Assembly (NCBI GenBank): GCA_003153055.1 | Contig: PMBV01000417.1 | Location: 1-9,843 of the forward strand | Direction of reading: 5' to 3' | DNA from: Myxococcales bacterium | GTDB lineage: Bacteria; Myxococcota; Myxococcia; Myxococcales; Myxococcaceae | Length of the DNA stretch: 9,843 bases | Part shown: in pieces, positions 1-6,705 of the stretch | Position numbering within the stretch: the stretch's first letter is position 1 | Layout: the number at the start of each line of letters is the position of its first letter | The notes under the pieces: model-generated | Told to the model about the DNA's origin: nothing | What the model saw: the letters and a program-made list of their open reading frames with translations, nothing else | Database searches by the model: none | Position numbers and translations under genes: made by a program

Positions 1-839
1 GGGAAGACTTCCTCGACATGACCATCTCCCAGGCGTTGCTCTGGGCATCGACCAACGTCGCTCCAGAAGAGAAGAGCTCAGAGATCGCCCCGGCCGAGCC
101 GTACTTCATCGGCTCGCACTCCGGCGGCTCGGGTGCCTGGGTCTGTGGCCCCGAAGACCTCGCGCCCCCCGAGTACTTCTGGGGCTACGAGAACATGTCG
201 ACCATCAAGGGCCTGTTCATGGCCGGCGACGCGTCGGGCGCCAACGCCCACAAGTTCTCATCGGGCTCGTTCACCGAGGGCCGGCTGGCAGGAAAGTCTG
301 CCATCAAGTACCTGGTGAAAGAGAAGCCACCGGCACCCAAGGTCGACCCGGCCGAGATTGAGAAGGCCAAGGAGACCATTCTCGCGCCGCTCAAGCTCTA
401 CGAAGAGCACTGCAACAAGAGCACCGACCCGAACATCAACCCGAACTACATCGTGCCGAAGATGTTCATGTTCCGGTTGCAGAAGCTGATGGACGAGTAC
501 GCCGCCGGCACCTCGGTGCGGTTCACCACCACCGAGCCGCTGCTCAAGCGGGCCCTCGAGCTGCTCGTCTTCCTCAAGGAGGACCAGACCAAGCTCGCCG
601 CGCGCAACCTCCACGAGCTGATGCGTGCGTGGGAGAACACCCACCGCATGTACCAGGCCGAGGCGCACGTTCGGTCGATCATGTTCCGGCAGGAGACCCG
701 CTGGCCGGGCTACTACTTCCGGGCAGACAAGCCGACCCTCGATGACGCGAACTGGAAGGTCTTCGTCAACTGCAAGATGGACCCGAAGACCGAGCAGTGG
801 GAGATGAAAAAGGTGCCGGTGAAGTCGAAGTTCCTCTGA
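1..839 (+). CDS. aprA: Adenylylsulfate (APS) reductase alpha subunit, 5'-truncated by the window edge
   Basis: This is the C-terminal 278 residues of the cytoplasmic FAD subunit of dissimilatory APS reductase, which with AprB interconverts APS and sulfite plus AMP. The frame is open from base 3, so the true start lies upstream; full family members are about 640-670 residues. Visible hallmarks are the GSHSGGSGAW stretch (visible residues 37-46), whose histidine (visible residue 39) lies at about the right distance from the C-terminus to be the active-site histidine, and a flavoprotein-type GLFMAGDASGANAHKF segment (70-85). After these comes the helical C-terminal part of the fumarate-reductase-like flavoprotein family, ending NCKMDPKTEQWEMKKVP before the last few residues. 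The stop is TGA at 837-839. aprB is expected upstream, outside the window. Family assignment is firm; the catalytic histidine is assigned from memory of the family, not by alignment. Confidence 0.97.
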   Translation, partial: EDFLDMTISQALLWASTNVAPEEKSSEIAPAEPYFIGSHSGGSGAWVCGPEDLAPPEYFWGYENMSTIKGLFMAGDASGANAHKFSSGSFTEGRLAGKSAIKYLVKEKPPAPKVDPAEIEKAKETILAPLKLYEEHCNKSTDPNINPNYIVPKMFMFRLQKLMDEYAAGTSVRFTTTEPLLKRALELLVFLKEDQTKLAARNLHELMRAWENTHRMYQAEAHVRSIMFRQETRWPGYYFRADKPTLDDANWKVFVNCKMDPKTEQWEMKKVPVKSKFL

Positions 840-905
840 AGCCGCTCACCTCTGCTGTCTGAATTGCACTTCGACCCGGTGGCGGCGAGCCGCTGCCGTG
901 GTCGT

Positions 906-910
906 GGGAG
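906..910 (+). promoter_or_regulatory. Shine-Dalgarno that questions the start of the zinc-finger gene
   Basis: GGGAG sits directly against the ATG at 911, leaving no spacer, but 9 nt before an in-frame GTG at 920. Spacing therefore favours GTG 920, giving a protein three residues shorter. The rest of the 71-base aprA-to-911 gap shows no clear promoter or T-tailed terminator, which fits read-through from aprA. Confidence 0.5.
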
Positions 911-1231
911 ATGTCGCCAGTGTCCGTTCTCAGCCCTCATCAGCAGCAGCCGACCAGCTGTCCCCACTGTGGTACCGAGCTTGAGCCGTTCGAGCTGCCC
1001 GACGAGTTCGGCCACGAGTTCGACCTGGCCTGCTTCAATGACGAATGCCAGTACTACATCCGAGGCTGGGCCTGGATGGAGGAGCATTACGCAGTGAAAG
1101 CCTCGTACCGTTTCCGCGTCGATCCCAACAGTGGCTTCGCTTCACCCATCGGCGTCTGGTCTGCCGCGGCGCTCAGAGACCGCATCCTCACACGAGAGCT
1201 CGTCGCGCCCGATGGCAAGGAGGCGCCGTGA
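911..1231 (+). CDS. Small Ogr/Delta-like zinc-finger protein within the apr-qmo operon
   Basis: A 106-residue soluble protein with one clear metal site: Cys17-x2-Cys20, then 20 residues, then Cys41-x4-Cys46. This C-x2-C...C-x4-C spacing is that of the Ogr/Delta-like zinc finger first known from P2-type phage transcription activators. Acidic and aromatic residues lie between the pairs (ELPDEFGHEF), and YYIRGWAW follows the last cysteine. The second half is a short unrecognised tail with no membrane segment. It starts 71 bp after aprA and ends in a 4-bp GTGA overlap with the next gene, so it belongs to the same transcript. GTG 920 is a better-spaced start than ATG 911. A role in Apr or Qmo assembly, electron transfer or regulation is possible, but nothing in the sequence decides this. 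The finger family is fairly sure; the function is unknown. Confidence 0.8.
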   Translation: MSPVSVLSPHQQQPTSCPHCGTELEPFELPDEFGHEFDLACFNDECQYYIRGWAWMEEHYAVKASYRFRVDPNSGFASPIGVWSAAALRDRILTRELVAPDGKEAP

Positions 1232-2073
1232 GTCGCGCTCCCGGCCGACCGATGGAGCCCGAGCTGCCCGAGGCGCTCAAGGGCAAGGAGCGGCTCGGTG
1301 ACGAGTCGAAGTTCTGCTTCGGCTGCCACGGTGGGCTCGACTGCTTCACCGACTGCTGCTCCGACGTCAACATCGTGCTCACCCCGCTCGACGTGTTGGG
1401 GTTGGCCCGCCAGGCCGGGCTCACCACCCGCGAGTTCCTCGAAACCCACACGCTCACCCCCATCACCAAGGAGCTGCATCTCCCGGTGGTGATGCTCAAG
1501 ATGGGGTCGACCCCCGAGAAGCGCTGCCCGTTCGTTCGATTGGGCGGAGCCGACGCCGCCCCGGCGGGCTGCTCGGTCTACGACGCTCGCCCCTGGGCCT
1601 GCCGAATGTACCCCGTGGCGATGGCGATTCCTCCTGCCCGCGCGGGTGTCGAGCCCCAACCGGAGTACTTCTTGTTGAAGGACGGCTTCTGCCACGGCCA
1701 CGGTGCCGGGAAGGACTGGCCCGTTGAAGAGTGGCGGCGCGACCAGGGCGTGCTCGAGCGCGACGAGCTGGAGCAAGGGTTCCAGAAGCTCGTCAGCCAC
1801 CCGTGGTTCATCGGCGGCCGACAGCTCGACCCCAAGCGCCTCGACATGTTCTTCACCGCTCTGTACGACCTCGACTCCTTCCGCGAGTTCGTCTTCACCA
1901 CGAGCTTCTTGACCCGCTTCACGGTCGATGGGGCCCTGGTGGCCTCGCTGAAGACCGATGACCACGCGCTGCTCCGCTTCGCCTACCGCTGGCTTCGGTT
2001 CGCCCTGTTCGCCGAGCCGACCATGGAGCGCCGGGCCGCGGCGGCGGAGGTTGCTCCGGGAGGACACCCGTGA
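1228..2073 (+). CDS. YkgJ-like cysteine-cluster protein (putative Zn/Fe-S binding)
   Basis: A 281-residue soluble protein of the YkgJ / CxxCxxCC-cluster type. Nine cysteines are visible: 30, 33, 39, 43 and 44 in a tight N-terminal cluster (CFGCHGGLDCFTDCC), Cys100 in KRCPF, Cys115 and Cys125 around CSVYDARPWACRMYP, and Cys155 in FCHGHG. The Y-x-x-RP-x-x-C-R-x-YP motif is the family's signature. The remaining ~120 residues are helical and unassigned. The start is GTG 1228: it overlaps the upstream stop (GTGA) and follows a perfect AAGGAGG at 1217-1223. The frame is open further upstream (to 1045) and an internal ATG lies at 1252, but neither has comparable support. The stop overlaps the qmoA start by 4 bp. 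Relatives bind an iron-sulfur cluster or zinc, and their roles are poorly known. Its place next to iron-sulfur-rich Apr and Qmo suggests a maturation or redox accessory role; that is inference. Confidence 0.85.
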   Translation: MSRAPGRPMEPELPEALKGKERLGDESKFCFGCHGGLDCFTDCCSDVNIVLTPLDVLGLARQAGLTTREFLETHTLTPITKELHLPVVMLKMGSTPEKRCPFVRLGGADAAPAGCSVYDARPWACRMYPVAMAIPPARAGVEPQPEYFLLKDGFCHGHGAGKDWPVEEWRRDQGVLERDELEQGFQKLVSHPWFIGGRQLDPKRLDMFFTALYDLDSFREFVFTTSFLTRFTVDGALVASLKTDDHALLRFAYRWLRFALFAEPTMERRAAAAEVAPGGHP

Positions 2074-3317
2074 GCCCCAAGCCCCTCTTGGTGGTCGGCG
2101 CTGGCATCGCCGGCATCACCGCTGCCGTCGAGGCGGCCGAGGCCGGACAGCCGGTGGTGCTGGTCGAGCGCGAGGCGTCGGTCGGTGGCCGAGTGCTGAA
2201 GAACCACCAGTACTTCCCGAAGCTCTGTCCGCCCTCGTGCGGCATGGAGCTCAACACCCGCCGGCTGGACAAGAACCCCAACGTCCGGGTGTTGGTGCGG
2301 AGTCAGGTCGGCGCGGCGACCAGGAGCGGCGGCGACTGGAGGGTGACGGTGAAGACCAGCCCGGCCTACGTCACCACCGCCTGTACGGCCTGCGGGGCCT
2401 GCACCTCCGCCTGCCCGGCCACCGTGGCCGATCCGTTCAACCTCGGCATGGGGAAGGTCGCGGCGATCCGCCTCCCCCACACCGACGCCTGGCCTCGCCG
2501 CCACGTGCTCGACCGCCAGGCCTGCCCTCCGGAGTGCCGAAAGTGCGCTGACGTCTGCCCGGTGCCGGGAGCCATCGCCCTCGAGGCCAAGGAGACCCAG
2601 GAGGAGCTCGAGGTCTCCGCCATCGTGGTGGCGACCGGGTGGACACCCTACCCGGTTGAGAAGCTGCCGGAGCTGGGCGGCGGGCGGCTGGCCGACGTCG
2701 TCTCCAACGTGCAGCTCGAGCGGCTCGCGGCGCCGGCTGGACCCACCGGGGGGAAGATCCTCAAGCCCTCCAACGGTGAAGCCCCCAAGCGGGTCGCCTT
2801 CGTCCAATGCGCCGGCTCGCGCGACGTCAAGCACCTCCCGTACTGCTCGGCGGTGTGCTGCATGGCCTCGACCAAGCAAGCGATGTATGTGAAGGAGGCG
2901 CTCCCCGACGCCGAGGTGACTGTCTATTACATCGACCGGCGCACACCGGGCCGAAACGAGTCGATGCTGGCGAAGGCCGAGGCGAAGGGAGTGAAGTTCG
3001 TCAAGGGCAAGGTCGGCACGGTGGCCGGCGCGAAGTCCGGTGGCGGCGCGCTGGTGCTCCACTTGGAGGACGTCGACGCCGGGCGACTGACCGATGCCGA
3101 GGTCGATCTGGTGGTGCTCGCCACCGGGATGGTTCCGGAGGGGACGAGCGAGCTGCCGTTCCCCATGGCTCGCGACGCCGACGGGTTTGTCCTCGAGGAT
3201 CGAGCCCAGCGGTTGTTCGCCGCGGGGGTGGCTCGGCGGCCGGAAGACGTGGCGGCCACGGTGCGTGACGCGACGGGCGTCGCGGCCAAGGCCATGAGCG
3301 CAGCGAGGAGCGTCTGA
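2070..3317 (+). CDS. qmoA: Quinone-interacting membrane-bound oxidoreductase subunit A (HdrA-like flavoprotein)
   Basis: QmoA is a cytoplasmic flavoprotein homologous to heterodisulfide reductase subunit A. With QmoB and QmoC it passes electrons between the quinone pool and AprBA. This 415-residue protein is of normal length. It shows an N-terminal dinucleotide-binding GAGIAG (10-15) with VVLVERE and VGGR for FAD, cysteines 53 and 57, one ferredoxin-type set Cys105/108/111/115 and a second set Cys152/156/159/163. It also has the HdrA-type FVQCAGSRD (Cys247) followed by YCSAVCC (Cys259/263/264), and a second flavin-domain VVLATGMVP near residue 350. The GTG start at 2070 overlaps the preceding stop by 4 bp and has GGGAGG six bases upstream. 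The stop shares one base with the qmoB start (TGATG). Confidence 0.96.
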   Translation: MSPKPLLVVGAGIAGITAAVEAAEAGQPVVLVEREASVGGRVLKNHQYFPKLCPPSCGMELNTRRLDKNPNVRVLVRSQVGAATRSGGDWRVTVKTSPAYVTTACTACGACTSACPATVADPFNLGMGKVAAIRLPHTDAWPRRHVLDRQACPPECRKCADVCPVPGAIALEAKETQEELEVSAIVVATGWTPYPVEKLPELGGGRLADVVSNVQLERLAAPAGPTGGKILKPSNGEAPKRVAFVQCAGSRDVKHLPYCSAVCCMASTKQAMYVKEALPDAEVTVYYIDRRTPGRNESMLAKAEAKGVKFVKGKVGTVAGAKSGGGALVLHLEDVDAGRLTDAEVDLVVLATGMVPEGTSELPFPMARDADGFVLEDRAQRLFAAGVARRPEDVAATVRDATGVAAKAMSAARSV

Positions 3318-5566
3318 TGGATCGCGTCGGAGTTTACCTGTGCACCGGCTGCGGCATCGGATCGAGCCTGAAGGTCGAGGGCCTGGAGAAGCTCGCCACT
3401 TCCAGCGGGGCCGCGCTGGTGGTGCGAGACGCCCAACTCTGCTCCGAGAAGGGCACGGCGGCGATCCGCAAAGCAGTCGACGACGGCACGGTCAACGGCG
3501 TGGTGGTGGCCGGCTGCTCGATGCGCCACAAGCGGCAGGAGTTCCAGCTCGACGCGAGCAAGGCGCAGGTGGAGCGCGTCAGCCTCCGCGAGCAGTGCAC
3601 CTGGAGCCACCCGCCCAACCACGAGGACACGCAGCTCCTCGCCGAAGACCTCCTCCGCATGGGAATCGTCAAGGCGAAGAAGATGACTCCGGCGAAGCGG
3701 GTGGAGGAGGCGATCGAGCAAACCGTCTTGGTGGTGGGCGGAGGCCTGACTGGGCTGACCGCGGCCCAGGCGGCCGCCGACCTCGGCCACCGGGTTGTCC
3801 TGGTGGAAAAGGACGCGGTGCTCGGGGGCTATCTCGCCCAGGTGAAGGAGGTCGTCCCTCAAGCACCGCCGTACGACCGACTCCACCCCAGCCCAATCCC
3901 CGAGCTTGTCAAGGCGGTGAAGGCGAACGGGGCGATCCAGTGCCTGGTGTCGAGCACGGTGGCGAAGATCAGCGGCAAGCCGGGGAAGTTCGCCGTCGAG
4001 GTCGAGGGGCCGGGGGGCGTGAAGCACGAGCTCATGGCCGGGGCGGTGATTCAGGCGACCGGGGCGCGGCCGTACGACGCGAACAAGCTCCCCCACTTGG
4101 GCTACGGCACGCCCAACGTCATCACCGCCACCGAGCTTGAGGTGATGCTGACCAAAGGCGAGCTCACCCGGCCGAGCGACGGGAAGGCCCCCGGGCGCAT
4201 CGTCTTCGTCCAGTGCGCCGGTTCCCGCGACGCCGCTCACCTCGAGTACTGCTCGAGCGAGTGCTGCTCCACCTCACTCAAACAGGTGATGGCGATTCAC
4301 CAGTCGTGGCCGAAGGTCGAGTGCGCGGTGTTCTACAAAGACCTCAGGGCGCCGGGCCAGGCCGAGCACTTCTACCGGGCGGTTCAAGAGAAGACCGGCG
4401 TGATGCTCGCCCGTGGCGCGGTGGAGAGCGTCAGCCAGGCCGGCACGAAGCTCACGGTGACGGTGACCAACAGCCTGCTCGGGGAGCGACTCGCGGTGGA
4501 GGCGGATCTGGTGGTGCTCGCCACCGGAATGGTGCCGACGGCCGCCGACGGAGAGGCGATTCGCCAGCTGCGAGACGCGAAGAAGCGGGTCGAGCGCAAC
4601 GAATCGGAGACCCAGCGAAAGGCGGCTGAGGCCATCGTCACCAGCCTTGCCCAGCACGAGGGCACCGAGATTCTGAACCTCGCCTACCGCCAAGGCCCCG
4701 ATCTCCCGGCCCTGGCCTACGGCTTCCCCGACTCCCACTACATCTGCTTCCCGTACGAGACGCGGCGCACCGGCATCTACGCGGCGGGAGTGGTGCGGGC
4801 GCCGATGGACGCCTCCCAGGCCACCGAAGACGCCTGGGGCGCGGCGATGAAGGCGACCCAGGCCATCAAGAGCTTCGGTCGGGGCGAGACGGTGCACCCC
4901 CGGTCGGGTGACTACGCCCTCGCCGAGTTCTTCCTCCAGCGGTGCACCCAGTGCAAGCGATGCACCGAGGAGTGCCCCTTCGGCACCCTCGACGAGGACG
5001 TGAAGGGCACCCCGCTGTACAACGACAACCGGTGTCGCCGCTGCGGCATCTGCATGGGCGCCTGCCCCGAGCGGCTCATCTCGTTCGCCGATTACTCGGT
5101 CGACGCGGTGGCCAGCATGGTCAAGGAGATCGAAGTCCCCGACGAGCTCGACGAGAAGCCGCGGATCCTCGCCCTGCTGTGCGAGAACGACGCCTACCCG
5201 GCCCTCGACGACGCGGCGATGCAGCGGGCGAGCTGGAACAGCTGGGTGCGAGTCATTCCGGTGCGGTGCCTCGGCGCGGTGAACGTGGTGTGGATCAACG
5301 AGGCGCTGACTCGGGGCATCGACGGGGTCATCCTCATCGGCTGCAAGAGCGGCAACGACTACCAGTGCCACTTCATCAAGGGCTCCGAGCTGGCCCAGAA
5401 GCGGCTGTCGAACATGCAGGAGACCCTCACCCGCCTGTCGCTCGAGGCCGACCGGCTCAAGGTGGTTGAGCTGGCGCGCAACGAGATGGGCCGGATCCCC
5501 GCGGTGCTCGACGAGTTCGCCAAGGAGCTCGAGGACCTCGGCCCCAGCCCGCTCAAGGGCTTCTAG
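3317..5566 (+). CDS. qmoB: Quinone-interacting membrane-bound oxidoreductase subunit B (HdrA-MvhD fusion)
   Basis: QmoB is the large soluble flavoprotein of the Qmo complex. The 749 residues divide into four parts. The N-terminal cysteine-containing part (about 1-125) has YLCTGCG with Cys9/Cys12. The FAD domain begins at GGGLTG (141-146) and contains FVQCAGSRD (Cys300) and the YCSSECC motif. Two ferredoxin clusters follow, Cys543/546/549/553 and Cys573/576/579/583. The last part is an MvhD-like domain with Cys622, Cys651, Cys676 and Cys684 (motifs LLCEND, VRCLGAVN, GCKSGNDYQCHF). This order is the standard QmoB architecture and sets it apart from QmoA. GAGGAG lies six bases before the ATG. 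qmoC begins 11 bases after the stop. No frameshift or missing motif was seen. Confidence 0.97.
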   Translation: MDRVGVYLCTGCGIGSSLKVEGLEKLATSSGAALVVRDAQLCSEKGTAAIRKAVDDGTVNGVVVAGCSMRHKRQEFQLDASKAQVERVSLREQCTWSHPPNHEDTQLLAEDLLRMGIVKAKKMTPAKRVEEAIEQTVLVVGGGLTGLTAAQAAADLGHRVVLVEKDAVLGGYLAQVKEVVPQAPPYDRLHPSPIPELVKAVKANGAIQCLVSSTVAKISGKPGKFAVEVEGPGGVKHELMAGAVIQATGARPYDANKLPHLGYGTPNVITATELEVMLTKGELTRPSDGKAPGRIVFVQCAGSRDAAHLEYCSSECCSTSLKQVMAIHQSWPKVECAVFYKDLRAPGQAEHFYRAVQEKTGVMLARGAVESVSQAGTKLTVTVTNSLLGERLAVEADLVVLATGMVPTAADGEAIRQLRDAKKRVERNESETQRKAAEAIVTSLAQHEGTEILNLAYRQGPDLPALAYGFPDSHYICFPYETRRTGIYAAGVVRAPMDASQATEDAWGAAMKATQAIKSFGRGETVHPRSGDYALAEFFLQRCTQCKRCTEECPFGTLDEDVKGTPLYNDNRCRRCGICMGACPERLISFADYSVDAVASMVKEIEVPDELDEKPRILALLCENDAYPALDDAAMQRASWNSWVRVIPVRCLGAVNVVWINEALTRGIDGVILIGCKSGNDYQCHFIKGSELAQKRLSNMQETLTRLSLEADRLKVVELARNEMGRIPAVLDEFAKELEDLGPSPLKGF

Positions 5567-5569
5567 GAG
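5566..5569 (+). promoter_or_regulatory. Shine-Dalgarno that selects the GTG start of qmoC
   Basis: GGAG overlaps the last base of the qmoB TAG stop and lies 8 nt before GTG 5578. The alternative in-frame ATG at 5590 has only a weak purine run (GGGAACAGAG) before it, so GTG 5578 is preferred. It is the only junction from the zinc-finger gene to sat where reading frames do not overlap. Confidence 0.6.
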
Positions 5570-5577
5570 ACTTCGAA

Positions 5578-6705
5578 GTGGGAACAGAGATGACCTCCAC
5601 CGTGACCATCACCCCTTCCCGTGCGTTTCGCGAGGAGCTCACCCGACGAGGCGGCGAGTCGATCGGCCGCTGCTTCCAGTGCGCCACCTGCTCGAGCGTG
5701 TGCGACCTCTCGACCGCCAGCTCGATCTTCCCGCGGCGGCAGATGCTCTGGGCCCAGTGGGGCCTGAGCGATCGCCTGCTCAATGATCCGGCGATCTGGC
5801 TGTGCCACGAGTGCACCGACTGCAGCACCCGGTGCCCCCGCGACGCGCGGCCGAGTGACATGTTGAAGGGCGCGAGGTCGATGGCCATCGAAGCCTTCGG
5901 CGCCCCGGGCTTCATGGCCCGGCTGGTGGGGAACGCGGCGACCACCTGGCCGATCCTCCTCGGTGTCCCGGTGGCGTTCTGGGCGGTGCTGGTGCAGCTC
6001 ACCGTGGGCTTCCAGGTCGCCGCTGGGCCGCTCGCCTACAACCGCCACATTCCCAACGGGCTCATCGACTCGGTGTTCGTCCCCGCTGTCCTGTTCGCCC
6101 TCGTCGCGGCGGTGAGCGGAGCGAGGAAGGCCTGGGCCGCGTGGGGCGTGGGCGCCCAGCGCGAGGGAACGCTGCTCTCCGGTCTCGTCGGAGTGGCAGG
6201 CGACGTGCTCGCCCACCGGCGGTTCACCGGCTGCAAAGTGGCTCACACCCGGCGCTTCTCTCACTCGCTGTTGCTCTGGGGTTTCGTCGCCGCGTTCGCC
6301 ACCACCACCTCGGTGGCCACCGCCGAGTACGTGTTCGGCGCGGAGATCCCCCTCGCCCAGGTTCACCCCATCAAGCTCTTGGGGAACCTCTCGGCGGTGC
6401 TCCTCTCGTTCGGGCTCGCCGGGCTGTGGCTCAAGCGCATGGGGAGCCGGGAGCTGGCCGGGCGCTCCAAGGCGTTCGACAGTTTCTTCTTGGTCCTGGT
6501 GGTGCTGTTGGTGGCGAGCGGCATCGGCGCCGAGTTGGCCCGCTACGCGCTGCCGGGCCAGCTCGCCCTGTCGGTCTACGTGTTTCACCTCGGCATGGTG
6601 CTGTCCTTCTTCCTCACGTTTCCGTTCTCGAAGTTCGCGCACGCGCTCTACCGCACGCTCGCGATGGCTCACGAACGTCTGACCCTCTCAAGGAGACCAC
6701 AGTGA
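5578..6705 (+). CDS. qmoC: Quinone-interacting membrane-bound oxidoreductase subunit C (HdrC-like plus cytochrome b)
   Basis: QmoC anchors the Qmo complex in the cytoplasmic membrane and exchanges electrons with the quinone pool. The 375 residues fuse two parts. The N-terminal HdrC-like part holds two four-cysteine clusters, Cys32/35/38/42 (RCFQCATCSSVC) and Cys76/79/82/86 (LCHECTDCSTRCP). The C-terminal part is a NarI/HdrE-like cytochrome b with six hydrophobic segments at about 124-144, 165-182, 229-250, 265-286, 300-325 and 330-352. Candidate heme-ligand histidines are His229 (RFSHSLLLWG), His263 (VHPIK), His337 (VFHLGM) and His355 (KFAHAL); which of them bind heme cannot be settled by eye. 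The stop overlaps the sat start as GTGA. The presence of QmoC separates this locus from the QmoAB-HdrBC arrangement known in some Gram-positive sulfate reducers. Confidence 0.96.
   Translation: MGTEMTSTVTITPSRAFREELTRRGGESIGRCFQCATCSSVCDLSTASSIFPRRQMLWAQWGLSDRLLNDPAIWLCHECTDCSTRCPRDARPSDMLKGARSMAIEAFGAPGFMARLVGNAATTWPILLGVPVAFWAVLVQLTVGFQVAAGPLAYNRHIPNGLIDSVFVPAVLFALVAAVSGARKAWAAWGVGAQREGTLLSGLVGVAGDVLAHRRFTGCKVAHTRRFSHSLLLWGFVAAFATTTSVATAEYVFGAEIPLAQVHPIKLLGNLSAVLLSFGLAGLWLKRMGSRELAGRSKAFDSFFLVLVVLLVASGIGAELARYALPGQLALSVYVFHLGMVLSFFLTFPFSKFAHALYRTLAMAHERLTLSRRPQ

Noticed and set aside
1045..1227. Upstream extension of the YkgJ-like frame
   Set aside because: It covers the zinc-finger gene in another frame; GTG 1228 has AAGGAGG and a GTGA overlap.
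1087..2067. 326-residue minus-strand open frame over the YkgJ-like gene
   Set aside because: Opposite a gene with a clear cysteine signature; no motif of its own.
2927..4240. 437-residue minus-strand open frame
   Set aside because: It is antisense to the qmoA-qmoB junction, where both sense proteins carry full conserved motifs; composition is that of a shadow frame.
5563..6672. 369-residue minus-strand open frame over qmoC
   Set aside because: Low-complexity His/Arg/Glu-rich translation opposite a clear qmoC.
6141..6701. Upstream extension of the sat frame
   Set aside because: It is the out-of-frame translation of the qmoC membrane domain; GTG 6702 gives a normal Sat N-terminus.
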